The translations under genes were made by a program, and so were the position numbers. The notes under the pieces are model-generated. The model did no database searches and was not told where the DNA came from. It was given only the letters and a program-made list of their open reading frames with translations. A DNA stretch of 64,000 nt from Acanthochromis polyacanthus (taxonomy: Eukaryota > Chordata > Actinopteri > Pomacentridae). This document shows positions 48,001 through 60,846 of this stretch, piece after piece; position 1 is the first letter of the stretch, and the number at the start of each line of letters is the position of its first letter. The stretch spans positions 2,166,010-2,230,009 of the forward strand of contig NC_067128.1 of the NCBI RefSeq assembly GCF_021347895.1, read 5' to 3'.

Positions 48001-49735
48001 TATCACTAGCATTTGTCTCTTACTTATTTGGGACCGGGTTTGCATATTTTCTCTATTAAATATTCTGTCAAAGAAGAAACTAAAAAGTATCGAAGTAAAA
48101 ACTAGCATTGAATAATTAGCGTTTGATGTCAGATCTCACAGTTCCCAGAGCTAACATGACATTTGCCATAATGAAAGTGGTCATTTGAAGGCAGAGCCTT
48201 TCAGCACCGGCACCTTGATCCAATTCCACACTCAGGGAGCCGGACCAAATGGGCCAGCTGGAGGAAGTATAACTGCATAGCAGGAGTGGGTCGATGATTG
48301 CCATAATCACAGAGAACATGTTTCAATCAGTGAGAGTAGCTGACTCAGAAGCTTGACCGAAACGGTTAGCAGGTTAGAACATCTGGCGCGTCTGTGAATG
48401 CGGCAGCTGAAATGATCTACATAGAAAAAGATAAAAACACTGCAGACGCCCATCCACATATCAATCACCCCTCTGAGTGCTCTCACATGCGATCCTGAGC
48501 TGTGGATGAGCCAGAATGTCAGAGGAAATTGTCCAGGCCAAAGGGAAAAATGGAAACACTCATCATAGACATCAAGAAAATGGTTAAAAAACTTCATGGA
48601 GCATGTCAGGAGTATACTGTATATGTAACACAATGTCAGCTGTTTGCGCGCTCTCTCTTTTGGATGTTGTGGAAAGTGACAGCGAGTGCCATCAATCAGA
48701 ATAAATATATAGATTTATGAGTTTACGGCTCCTTCTTTTCCCCCTTTTTTCCTCTCTCTCATATTGTGCCATACATCTGCGAGGCCTGACACTTCGATGA
48801 GCCCATTCCAAGCGAGTGATATTGCACCATAGATTTTAACAACGTGACAGAAACACCAATACAGTGTTGAACAAAGAGGCATTAAGGCAAAGATAAACCT
48901 CTGCGAGAAGCACATAAATCTGCAGGGGCCTGGTTTAAGATGGAGCCCAGAAGGGTGATGGCCATCCTTAATCAATAAGAACCTCATCAAGAAAGGTTTC
49001 TGCCACTCTGCGGAAACTTACACCATGACTGGAAGGGGATCGGCTTTTAGAGTATGCTTAGCTCTGCTGGTCCAATTAGCTAACAAGTGTGCAGAGACAG
49101 TTTTTCAGCATTCTTGGAGAAAATCATGCAGTTGGGAGTGTTGAAACTTTGGGAAGATAATTTTAGACGTGTTTCATGCTTCATGTTTGTCTGATTGCAG
49201 CGTGTTGAAGCTTTGGTCCGAGATGAAGCAGAAAAATAGACAGGAAATGCAACATCCAGTCATGGGGATTGAAGTCTTTCCAGTATTCGAGATATTGTGC
49301 TGCAATAGGATTTCACTAAACAGGCTTTTGAGTATTCAGCTGATGAAGCGTCGTCTCAAGTGTTAATCCCAGGACTCCGCCAGCTAAGTGGACAGTGGCT
49401 GGCCAATGAGCTGAAAGTTCACCGCGAGTTCACCGAGAAGAAACCTGAGATTCGGCTCCTTATACTCAGTCTGCACTCTGACTGGTATTTGTCACAGAAC
49501 CTATTAAGAGTTTACTCTGCATTAGCCACCTTCTTGTAAGGTCTTGTTTTTAACATTACCAGTTACAGAAGAAGCAAAGAATCTTGAATTGCTATGCTAA
49601 TTGCTTCATGGATCTTTAACAGGCTGGATTGGTTGCTAGAACTTGGGTTGATCTAGTGATGATCAGTTCTATTCAGGTTCTTTGCATCTTGTCTTTTGTA
49701 TTTTTGAGGAACATTTTTTTCACCCAGATATTTGT
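48001..49735. other. Unique non-coding stretch
   Basis: No gene is recognised. Open frames at 48307-48633 and 48715-48990 (minus) are isolated and without motifs. Confidence 0.4.
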
Positions 49736-49739
49736 GTTT

Positions 49740-50136
49740 TGATAGCTGGTTCTTTGGTCCAGACTGAAATTTCTGAACAGCCACTGGATTGATTGCCATG
49801 AAATTTGGACAAATACTTGCCAATCTTTCTCTCGTGTCACCACAATGTCAATTTTTTGGTGTTTTGTGAATAGTTTCAACAGCTTCTGGAAAGATTGCTA
49901 TAAAGCATTGTCAGTATAGTCTCTCCATGATGCTAAAAAGATAACTGTCTGATAAATGTAATCCCATTACTTTCCATTGACAGTAGCCAGAGGTCAAACA
50001 ATGACGATGGCTCCAGATCGTGACCTTTCATGCGATTTTTAGTCAAATGCTATTGAACAGATTTTCATGAAAGCAATAGTGAAATTATACCTGCTAAACA
50101 TTAACATGTTAACATCGTCATTGTGACCATGTTAAC
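49740..50136. repeat. Dispersed fish repeat fragment
   Basis: 'ggattgattgccatgaaatt' near its left end and 'cctgctaaacattaacatgt' followed by 'gtcattgtgaccatgttaac' near its right end match a diffuse repeat I know from many fish genomes. It is diverged, with no clear ends. A related remnant lies near 63530-63800. Confidence 0.45.
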
Positions 50137-50159
50137 AGCAAAAAAAAAAAAAAACAAGC

Positions 50160-50600
50160 TAATGATGAAGTACCAACAACTGTAGTTCCTTAAGTGGCCA
50201 CTAGAGGCTGCCTCCAAAAGCAAGTCAATGCTCATAGATCCCAGTGTTAAAATGTCCAACTTCACAGCAGAAATAAACATGTTTACAGACAGGTACAATA
50301 CATTTTTTGGTGTCTATAGTTAAATTCTCAGTTTTTGGACAGGGTTGAGTTTATCTAAACTAAATCATAGTAAGGCTTAAAATTATACATAATTAAAGAC
50401 TTGGCTGCTTTCTGTAGCAGGTGGACGGTGCACGGCACTCCTCAGCTACCTCACACTCAATGTCATTTCTCATTTTTGGAGTTAGGAGGAGTCAGGCACT
50501 GCCTAGATGGCAACGGTCCGAACCAACACAGTGAAAATCTCTTCAGGAAGCCTATAGGTGACGTCAGAAAGGGCTCATCTATCTTTATAGACAGTCAGTA
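50160..50600. repeat. Possible dispersed repeat fragment
   Basis: 'agtggccactagaggctgcc' followed by 'agcagaaataaacatgttta' at 50193-50285, and 'ggtgacgtcagaaagggctc' near the right end, resemble a second common fish repeat. An unrelated-looking stretch of about 100 bp (50400-50500) interrupts it. Low certainty. Confidence 0.35.
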
Positions 50601-50689
50601 GGTCGCACAGGGGTGTCAAATTCATTTTAGTTCAGGGCTGCATTCTGTCCGATTTGATCTCAAGGGAGCCGGACCAGTAAAATCACAGC

Positions 50690-50790
50690 ATAATCAAATC
50701 AAATCAAACTTTATTTATATAGCACCTTTCATCCATTTAAAATGCAACACAAAGTGCTTCACAAAATAAAAGAATAAAACAACAAAGAGA
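50690..50790 (-). repeat. LINE 3'-end-like fragment
   Basis: On the minus strand it ends 'gctatataaataaagtttga' plus a short TTGAT-type repeat, the usual 3' tail of several fish LINE families. Only about 100 bp is present. Confidence 0.45.
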
Positions 50791-50970
50791 ATAAAAAACA
50801 TAGTGTAACCACAACCAAGGGCATCAGTTTGTTTTTAAAAGTGGGGGGGATGGAGACCACAGCCAATGTCAGATGGAAATGCACACCCTGGGTCGGCCAG
50901 AGGCGTGCAGGGGCAAAATTTCGGCCCGGGAGAATTAGTACTATACCGGCCTACAGACCTCTTTACCCGT

Positions 50971-51045
50971 ATGTACCGATAGCTCAACAGGTTGAGCCTC
51001 CGCTTTTGGTGCGGTGGTTGTGAGTTCGAGCCCAGTTCGTGGCAT
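50971..51045 (+). repeat. tRNA-like sequence within the split repeat
   Basis: This 75-nt segment has an A box TAGCTCAACAGGTTGAG with a perfect GCTC/GAGC D stem. Its anticodon stem is CCGC/GCGG around the 7-nt loop TTTTGGT, where the anticodon position reads TTG, a glutamine-type anticodon. The B-box-like motif is GAGTTCGAGCC. The acceptor stem pairs at about five of seven positions. The T stem is weak and no run of T follows. It reads as a tRNA-derived SINE head or tRNA pseudogene more than a working gene. Confidence 0.5.
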
Positions 51046-51105
51046 TTTGCCGCCATTCTTCAACATTTTCTCAAAGTGCTGTCTTACCAACGACACGGAA
51101 GCATA

Positions 51106-51318
51106 CACACGTGGACAAAATTGTTGGTACCCCTCAGTTAAAGAAGGAAAAACCCACAATTCTCACTGAAATCACTTGAAACTCACAAAAGTAACAATAA
51201 ATAAAAATGTATTGAAAATTAAATAATCAAAAACAGCCATTACTTTTGAATTGTTGATGAACATAATTATTTAAAAAAACAAACTAATGAAACAGGCCTG
51301 GACAAAAATGATGGTACC
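51106..51318 (+). repeat. Tc1 left terminal inverted repeat
   Basis: 213 bp, reverse-complementary to 52529-52741. The inner end is marked by GGACAAAAATGATGGTACC, a weaker copy of the outer GGACAAAATTGTTGGTACC, as in IR/DR-type Tc1 elements. Confidence 0.9.
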
Positions 51319-51486
51319 TCTATAAAAGATTGAAAACTATTTGACCAGAGTGACATGATTAACTCAGGTGTGTCATTTAATTGACATCACAGGTGTTTCC
51401 AAACTCATAATCAGTCAGTCTGCCTATTTAAAGGGAGACAAGTAGTCACCCTGCTGTTTGGTGAAAAGGTGTGTACCACACTGAAC

Positions 51487-52522
<1,036 letters not shown>

Positions 52523-52528
52523 GTTATG

Positions 52529-52741
52529 GGTACCATCATTTTTGTCCAGCCCTATTTCATTAGTTTGTTTTTTTAAATAATTATGTTAATCAACAATTCA
52601 AAAGTGATGGCTGATTTTGATTATTTAATTTTCAATAAAATTTTATTTATTGTTACTTTTGTGAGTTTCAAGTGATTTCAGTGAGAATTGTGGGTTTTTC
52701 CTTCTTTAACTGAGGGGTACCAACAATTTTGTCCACGTGTG
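52529..52741 (-). repeat. Tc1 right terminal inverted repeat
   Basis: 213 bp, the partner of 51106-51318, starting seven bases after the transposase stop codon. Confidence 0.9.
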
Positions 52742-53799
52742 TATGAGAAAAGCAGGCGTCCCTCACCAATGCGGGGATATCCCCGGTGTTCCGGATTACC
52801 CAGCACGCCATTGAACTTCCACTTGGCACGGGCGCAAATTTAGCATCTGCACATTTTTTTAACCTCACGAAGGTGTGCTAACTCTCGGTCGAGTGCGGAC
52901 AGAGCGTCGGAATTTTCTATACTACTGAAAATAACTGGGTTTACAACGGCTTACATGTGAAGAATTTGAATGTGTTGGAGACAAAATGACCCCTGACAAA
53001 AAGTGGGGGGGACACGTCCCCACCGTCCCCCCCGAAACTGACGCCTATGATAACAACCCATAAATAACCGCAACTCCTAATTGTTCATTTGTTTTAGTGA
53101 AACAAAGTACATTCTGAAAATGTTCACATTTAAGGAACTATCTTTTTAAAAAAAATTATATGAACAACCTGAAATTTCTCAAGAAAAACAAATTTAGTTT
53201 CAGCAACATTATGCCTCAGTTTATCATTTCCACATTACAATTTAAAACAAGACAAAATATTACAAAAATGAGACACATGTCAAAAACGAGAAACAAAATG
53301 ACAAAAATATGAGACAAAAAATAAAACAAAAAAGGAACAAAAGATTGAGCAAAAAGTTACAAAGTGGTGAAAAAATGAACAAGCGACCAAAAAAACACAC
53401 AAAATGACAAAAATGATAGGCAAAACAACAATTAAAGCGAATCCAAAAATGACAAAAATAAAACATAAAACAGAAGCGAGCCAAAAAGGAAAACGACAAA
53501 AATGAGAAACAAAACAACAAAAACATGAAACAAAAGACAAAAGTCAGGAAAAAGAAACAACAAAAACAAGACAAAATATTACAAAGATGAGACACAAAGT
53601 GACAAAAGAACAATGATCAATCTAGTAGTTTACTTTATGATGAAAGCAACTTGTCATGGTCTAGAAATTATTTTAAATTTATGGCTTTACAAATTTACCA
53701 ATCGCAGTTAATGTCTGCTCTGTATTTTTTACAGGATTGGACCCTTTAGAGGGCCGGTTTTGGCCCACCGGTCAAATGTTTGACACCCCGGAGTTAGCA

Positions 53800-54660
53800 G
53801 GTTAACATACGTGACAGTGCCATTTAACTCAGAGTGCATTCTTTGTGATGTTCCAGTTCACCAATATCCACCATGAACAATCATGTGATCACTGATCAAA
53901 ATCTTTGTATGAAACCAAGTATTTTCAAAAACAGAGCCTCTGAAATTTATATTCAGCATGACGATGTTTTATATGCAATGTCTTGCTTGTAAGTCTATAA
54001 ACTGGTTGGCTTTTAATTGCTTATATTATAATGTATTGTTTCAACAGTCCAGCCTAGTTACTGCTAACTCCAGCCCAACAATTTCACTGTGCATGACCGA
54101 AACAACATTATTAACAAATATAGCTGGCATAGGCTTCAGCTAGATCACCTTGTATGTGTTGATATCAGACCACTTTAAGATGGATATGAATTTGGCTGGA
54201 AACAGAATTTTTTCCCCGCCCCTCTGTCTGATTAAAGTCTCTGTAGAATTGGGATCGGACAACATCCCTGCTACCTTGTGACTCACTCCCGTCCTTGACA
54301 TTTACTGTGGCACTGCTGAAATAATTACACAGCTGCACAGATCACAGCGACATGATACGACAAGGAAAAGGTGGCAAGTGAACTTGGACCAATCAGACAC
54401 AGGACAATGTGCCAAAATGTCTCTCAGTGCCTCCCTCGAGCTGCTGCATTATGCCGCCTTTCAAGCACTTTTTGCCTCTTGCCACCATTGAAAAAGACCT
54501 TCATTCAAAAAAATGGAATGTGCAGTGATGTTGTGCTATTTTACGATCTGGCGTTCACGTTATGCTAAATATCTGTTTCTGTTGGCGAGCTTTCTTCAGT
54601 TGCAGCCAAAAAAACTCAGAAAGAAAATGTGATTATTAGAAACAGATACTTCAGACTGTA

Positions 54661-54662
<2 letters not shown>
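53800..54662. other. Unique non-coding stretch
   Basis: No gene or repeat is recognised before the TG microsatellite. Confidence 0.4.

Positions 54663-54740
<78 letters not shown>
54663..54740. repeat. (TG)39 microsatellite
   Basis: 78 bp of perfect TG repeat. It yields a meaningless Thr-His run in one minus-strand frame. Confidence 0.98.
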
Positions 54741-54743
<3 letters not shown>

Positions 54744-56089
54744 ATCTTAGGAAGGTTTCTGGGTTCAGAAATAACAGGAAAACATGACGAGTCCGGCTCC
54801 CATTGACAGGGAGTACAGAACAGCGCAGACTCTCCTGCAGAGCTCTAGGCCTTTGTGCCCCGTGGTCGATTGTCATGATATATTAAACATGTGAAAGAAG
54901 CATCATGTGAAAGAATCATCTGAAGGAGGCCTTTGTAGACTCCTACAGATCCAACTTTGAAGGTTCTTTGATCTGTCAAAGCAAGCAAAGGCAGAGAGAT
55001 CACTAGCCAACTTTTGTCAGCTTGGAAACAAACATTTAAGCCGTGCAGTTATTCATCGCTGTGATCACACAGTAATTGCACAGTTTATTTTAGCAGCACT
55101 TCATAGCCGCTTTGCTCACAGTTTTGCCAGGATCAACAATACGCTGTATGCAGTTTTGTTATCTGCTGTGCTTACTGACCGTACGCTGCTCGTATCCTCT
55201 ATATAACCTTTGCTCAGGAGAAATGCTCACAGAGTGAAGCAAATTGCATCAACCTTGGGCTAAATATTAGTCCATGCATGACTGGAGGCTGAGCTTCCAC
55301 ACCTGCACTTTTGTTCATTGTGTTCGGACCACAGGAATAATAGACATGGCTGCTTTTTGGTTTATTTCTGCTTCATGTTCACAAACAAAGAGCTGTAAAC
55401 ATGAAGTCACACGGACCAAAAGGGAACTCAGATAATTAACAGTTTTGATTCTGTCAGCCACAATAAATAACAGAATCGAAACATATATGAGTGCAGTAAA
55501 GCCCTAAATATTGTTTTATTGGTCAGAATCTGTTTTATTGCAAAGTAGCTTTTCAGTTATAACTTTGACTCTGTGTTTTGGTGCATATTAGTTCACATAA
55601 TTCATAATGTTGACACTAAAAGAGGCGCAGCTGTTCATTTTGTCCCTAAATAACTTCACTTCATACATGTTTTTATTTCATGATTTTGTCCATTTTGACT
55701 CCATTTGTTGGTCAGCTGCCGTCAGCACTACAGGTCTAGATAACGACAAAGTCTGATATGGTTCACTGTAAACATTTCTGACAGTGTCCAGGCTTCCAGA
55801 GGATGGGACTACTTCAGACTGTCACAGAAAAAAATATGTGATTTTTAAGAGCATACTTACCATATACGAACCAGGAAAACGTCACAGGAGACAGATTGTT
55901 CCTGCATTATTTTTCATCCTAGTCTCCTTTAACCTCTGATGTTGAAGCTTCACTGTCCCTTAGAAGAAGGTCATCTTGAGTCTCCAGATACTCATCAAAA
56001 GCATGCATGACCTCATCGTCATTTTGTGTGCAGGTCTGGTGAGAAAGAAGAAAAACAGTTTAAAGCCAAATTTTGCTGCTTCTGCCAGA
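54741..56089. other. Unique non-coding stretch
   Basis: No gene or repeat is recognised. Confidence 0.4.
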
Positions 56090-56148
56090 ACCCTAACCCC
56101 TATCCTAACCCCTATCCTAACCCTAACCCCTACCCTAACCCTAACCCT
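56090..56148. repeat. Interstitial telomere-like tract
   Basis: About nine units of CCCTAA/CCCCTA/TCCTAA in tandem. CCCTAA is the vertebrate telomere repeat. The tract is short and mixed, so it is more likely a microsatellite or repair scar than a chromosome-fusion point. Confidence 0.85.
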
Positions 56149-59100
56149 TTTCTGGAGCAACAGCTGCCAGCTTTGATTGTCTCAAACATTTGAACATTTG
56201 TGGACATTGATAAAAGACTTTACCTTATACAGTTATGCCCCAAAATGAGTGTTGCACTTCTTGGTTCTTGAGGCAGAGAAGATTTTAAAGAACCATCACA
56301 CACTGTGCAGATTTTTGAAGACAGACCACAGCAGCACTGCACCATTTATGAGAACCTGAACAGAAAACCTGCTGGTACTCTTCAGCGCCGATGCATAATA
56401 CGTGTGTTTGCTTCTCTCCTTCTCTCTGTGCTCACATTTACTGCATTTTAATACAGTTAAATTCACCAAAAAGCTGTTCTCATTTGTGTATTCTTCTGTT
56501 TTTGTATTTAATAGTGATTGATAAACAGCTCACTGGGACTACACGTGAACCAGCAGTCACTTTCCTCTGGGCCGCTGTTCTTTAACGCTAAAATGCTGGT
56601 TTTATAGACACAAACTCAGCAAAAACACAAATTTAAGACTACAACTGCGCTGTGAATTCATCTGTATTGACATTGAATTCAAAGCAACGGCCAGAGACCA
56701 ATTACACAAAAAGGAGAAAGCAAGCTATTTTTGCTGCTCTCTTGCTGTTTTTGATTTTCAGACCAAACTTTCTCACTTACGAAACTTGGATTTCTTTTAA
56801 AGTTGCAATACTCACTTAAATAATAATTCTTTTTATGAGTTTCTGTTTAAACCTACAATTTTGCTCTTCATTCTGTAAACAGTTTACATTTCATACTGTG
56901 CTGCTTTAAACAATATTACACACTTTGTCAGAATAAACTGAAGTTAAATGGCCATTTTGATTTTTTGGAGGAAAATTACTCATTTTGATTAGTTAATTGG
57001 CAAAAGCCCTAAAAGCTAATCAAAACCAGCTGGTTGTCTTCTCCGTAGTTAACAAGCAAATATATCTCCGGTGTGAGACAGAAAAAGCTGAGGAAGTTTG
57101 CTGACCTGATTACATTCCATATCTAATTCTTAATTAACTTCCACTGTGGAGTTTGTGCAGAAATGCTGCTCTCGCTGCTAGATGGCATCTAATTTATTTG
57201 TTTTAAATAGAGTCGCGTTCTACAGCTATATTCAGAGTGTCAAACCAATATCAGGCATTTTCTTCTAATTAAGTTCCAGGTCATTTTCCCGCGAGTTTAT
57301 TCAATTCAAGTGCACTTTGTGTTTGCCAATTTGGACTGATATAACAAGAAATATAGACTAGAGGCGATGCTGAAGGTCCAGGTTAGAGAGTTTTCCTTGG
57401 CACATTGTTTTTTTTTTTCTTTTCTTTCTGTTCTTTTCTTAAGTTTTGCAGCACACCAGTTTTGACAGTTGTGAGACACATCTTCAGTATTCCATGTAAC
57501 CCCACGGGGTGAGCACAGCCCTCAGAAGCCCACTACACACAGACTGCAAGCACTTCTCTGCTGAGGTGACCTTATCCCCTGGCTTCAAACAGGCCGGCGT
57601 CATGAAAGGCCAGGAACCGCAGATAAATCAGAGATGCTGGCAACGACAAGGACCTGTCGACTGACAAGCCCTGTGCCGCTTTGACAAGAATAATGAGGAT
57701 TTAAAAAAAAACAGCATTTGTGTAATCTCTCCAATCGGATTAAGTTTCACCTTTCTGGCGGTGGAGTGATGGAGGTATTGTGTACCACGGCTGAAGGCTT
57801 TCATAATGAATGTTTCGGCATCTCGGCGATAAAAAGCCGCAGCATCGTTGCAGATTTTTGTCTGGCTTTTTCTCATCATCGCTTGTTAAATCCCACCGTG
57901 TTTGTGTCGTACCGGAAAGCTGCCCGGCGCAAGTCTAATATCAACACCAGTGAAGGGAACACAAAGGAAAAGAGATCTCCTGCATATGATGAAAGATCTC
58001 CGACAGCAGCAGGTGGCTCTGGTGCAGTCTCCCACAATTCAGCTAATGGTCCAGTGTGGCTCCAAAGTTCCTGACAGGATTGTTCTGCAGAAAAACAAGA
58101 AATTAGCATTCTCTTTCATATTTATTATGTGCAAAGCTGCATCTGTAATTTATAAATCGTTGCATAAAGAAGATAATGTGGACAGTTGTTGATGAATCCT
58201 CAGCAACATTGTGATACAAATGAGAAAAGAAGTGGTTGATATTTAACGTACTATTGGAACAAGTGGGAGATCCAATCGTCCTGCACCAATCTGATGGTGT
58301 GCAATTATCAGCATGCAAATATCACCCATCTGTGCTTTAATGTGGCCTTCAGTTTATTTTTCTTTCAACCAAAGGGTAACATTTCTAAAAGGACAGTAAT
58401 TACTTTGTACTCAGCTGCGTATGTGGGTCCCATTAATTTTTGCTTTGGCACAAATACTGCAAGTACATCCTATACCCTGTGAGTGCTGCAGCTGAGATTT
58501 TTTAAAGTTCAGCTGCTACTCTTCCATAATGATTGCTATATTGGGCCGCACACTGTCAGTGATTTTTAGACATAATCATCAGATATATTGGTTTACAGTT
58601 TCAGAACATATGGGCAGTCAATTTTCCCACATATGGGCTCCATAACAAAGATACTTGAGAAGTAGCTAGTGTAAGCGAACGTTCAAGGGGCAGTAAAAGC
58701 GGCGGTTTTATTGCGTCATTACAAACTCTGGGGCATCGTACAGCAGCTATTATGTATTTCACTTAACTCAATTGAGTGCTTGCTAAGCCCTGCCACCCTT
58801 AGTTACTTTTGCTAAACTTTAATTTTTGGTTTCAGACGTGTGGTTTACATTTGATGGTACATTTACCATTTAAAATTTATGTAACTTTAGAAACATTGGG
58901 ATGTTTATTTCAGACAGAGGTAGATAAAAGCGTTTTTTTTTACTAGTGATGGTTGATGTCGCTAGCAGATTTTAGATGCTATAACTCACTAACTATCCAA
59001 TTCTGCAATGACCCTTCTTGTACCTGGCATTGGGACGTTGACACCAGGTCTTTGGGTCTTGTGGGTTGCGGTTTGGCCCCTTGATGGATCTGGTTTGCTG

Positions 59101-60284
59101 CAGTGGATGTTTGATCAGATTGAGATTACCCAACAATGCGTGGGTTGGTGGTACAATTCAAAGCAACATCTGCATGAATGCAAAAGTTTTCCAGCAGATC
59201 GTTGGAATGTAACGAGATGAGCGATGTCATTCAATTCGCCTTTCAGTAGTTTTAATATCAGGTCTGATTGGTGCAGCAAGATCTTTGTCGAAATGCATAA
59301 ATTATATGTTACATGTTTAATTAAAAGAGAACTCTGCAACATTTATCCTTAAGTATTGATTGGCTGTTACTCGTGACATGCAACCAATCAGACGGTGCTG
59401 CAGGCGGGTCGTTACTCAAGTCCACAGAGTAGCGACTACAGATAGAGAGAGGTGGTTACATGAGAGCCAAAGGGGCACATTTTAAAATGAAATTAGTGGG
59501 AATCAATTTAAAAAATGGTTCAGTTCATTACAAATTTATGTTATCTCATAGCACTTTGCATAGTGAGGTGAAAACCTTACACATTTCAAACATAAAAAAA
59601 CAACATAAAAAACAACACAATACTGAGTCTGGTAATCAGTCGAGCTGAAAATCAGTCGAATCCTAATATGCACCGATGAGATTATGCGAGAAAACCTGAT
59701 AAAGGGTGGTGCCAATCTTTTGTTTCTGCCACTTTTTCTTCCCACAAAAGTAAAATTGTCCCAAAAAAAGGAAAAAAAAAAGTAAAGACTCTTTTTTTTG
59801 TTCTTAAAATGACCCTGTTAGCATTAGCCATTGTTAGCTTGAACTGTAACCTTTGCTTGTCTTTAATTTGTATTTTTCATGTTCATTTTACACAAGAAAA
59901 GGCTTTAAATATAAGGACGATGTTTGGCAAACTCCATGCTGCCTGATTTTGGAGTGTAAACTTCCCAAAATCCAAGAAATAACCAGACAGAGCTGCTAAC
60001 ATTGAACAGTGCACACCACCAGCTTCCATACCATGAACAAATACTACTTATTTATCTGAAAACTCCCAAACAAACGACACATAGCTAGTAATTTGTGTGC
60101 TGCTTGACCTTGGAAGCCGCACTCATACTGGTTGCTACTGCGGGGGGTAGTAAGCTAGTTAGCGGGACTTGCTAACAGTTCTAGCTCACTTTAGCACATT
60201 TGAATGCTGTTTAATCCACTTATTTGTGCTTTTGGTTTTGACAGGAAGCTTCAAATGCAGAGTATTTGCGCTGCCACGGCCTCT
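56149..60284. other. Long unique non-coding stretch
   Basis: About 4 kb with almost no recognisable repeat. The 118-codon plus-strand frame at 57718-58074 overlaps frames on both strands and shows no domain. It is not supported as a gene. Confidence 0.45.
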
Positions 60285-60291
60285 AACCGAA

Positions 60292-60839
60292 CAACCCGGT
60301 CTCACGGGGATTCGTGAAACTGTCACGTAAGTTTTAGTTTCGGTTTCGTGCGCACCAACACGATTTCGTCATGTTTTTCGTGCCGCTCACCACGAAATGT
60401 TTTTCGCTGTGGTAATCACATCTGAAAGTGGTTTATACCGGCGGATTCATGACGATCTAAGCTGTCCATCGGCGTATACTGGTTGTGTGATCGCGTTTGC
60501 GGCCGCCGGCCGCCGGACATTCTTGAAATTCCTATGCAAATTGGTAAGTGTACCACCGGCTTATGGTTAGGTTATGGTTAGGTTATGGTTAGGGTTATGT
60601 TTAGGGACGATGTCATGCAAAATATAGCGTTGGATTCACCGCGGTTTTACATTAAAAATATAATATACACATTCTTTTGAAATACGTTCTGAGTGGCACG
60701 AAAAGTCCGCCGTTTAAAATACATTGGTGTGCATTTCGTGGTGAGCGGCACGAAAAACATGACGAAATCGTGTTGGTGCGCACGAAGCCGAAACAAAAAT
60801 TTACGTGACAGTTTCACGAATCCTCGTGAGATCGGGCTG
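60292..60839 (-). mobile_element. CGTG-rich inverted-repeat element, copy 2
   Basis: This is copy 1 (40855-41414) in reverse orientation, starting CAACCCGGTCTCACGGGGAT and ending CTCGTGAGATCGGGCTG. AACCGAA flanks both ends (60285-60291 and 60840-60846), a clear 7-bp direct repeat. It is slightly shorter than copy 1 because there are fewer 'cctaac'-type words in the middle. Short open frames within it are by-products. Confidence 0.8.
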
Positions 60840-60846
60840 AACCGAA

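Noticed and set aside
54616..54876. Minus-strand frame with a long Thr-His run
   Set aside because: It is the TG microsatellite read as codons.
56391..56585. Small hydrophobic plus-strand frame
   Set aside because: No domain, no splice context and no neighbouring exon; consistent with chance in AT-rich DNA.
57718..58074. 118-codon plus-strand frame
   Set aside because: Overlapping frames on both strands, no domain, and no intron-exon signals that I could defend.
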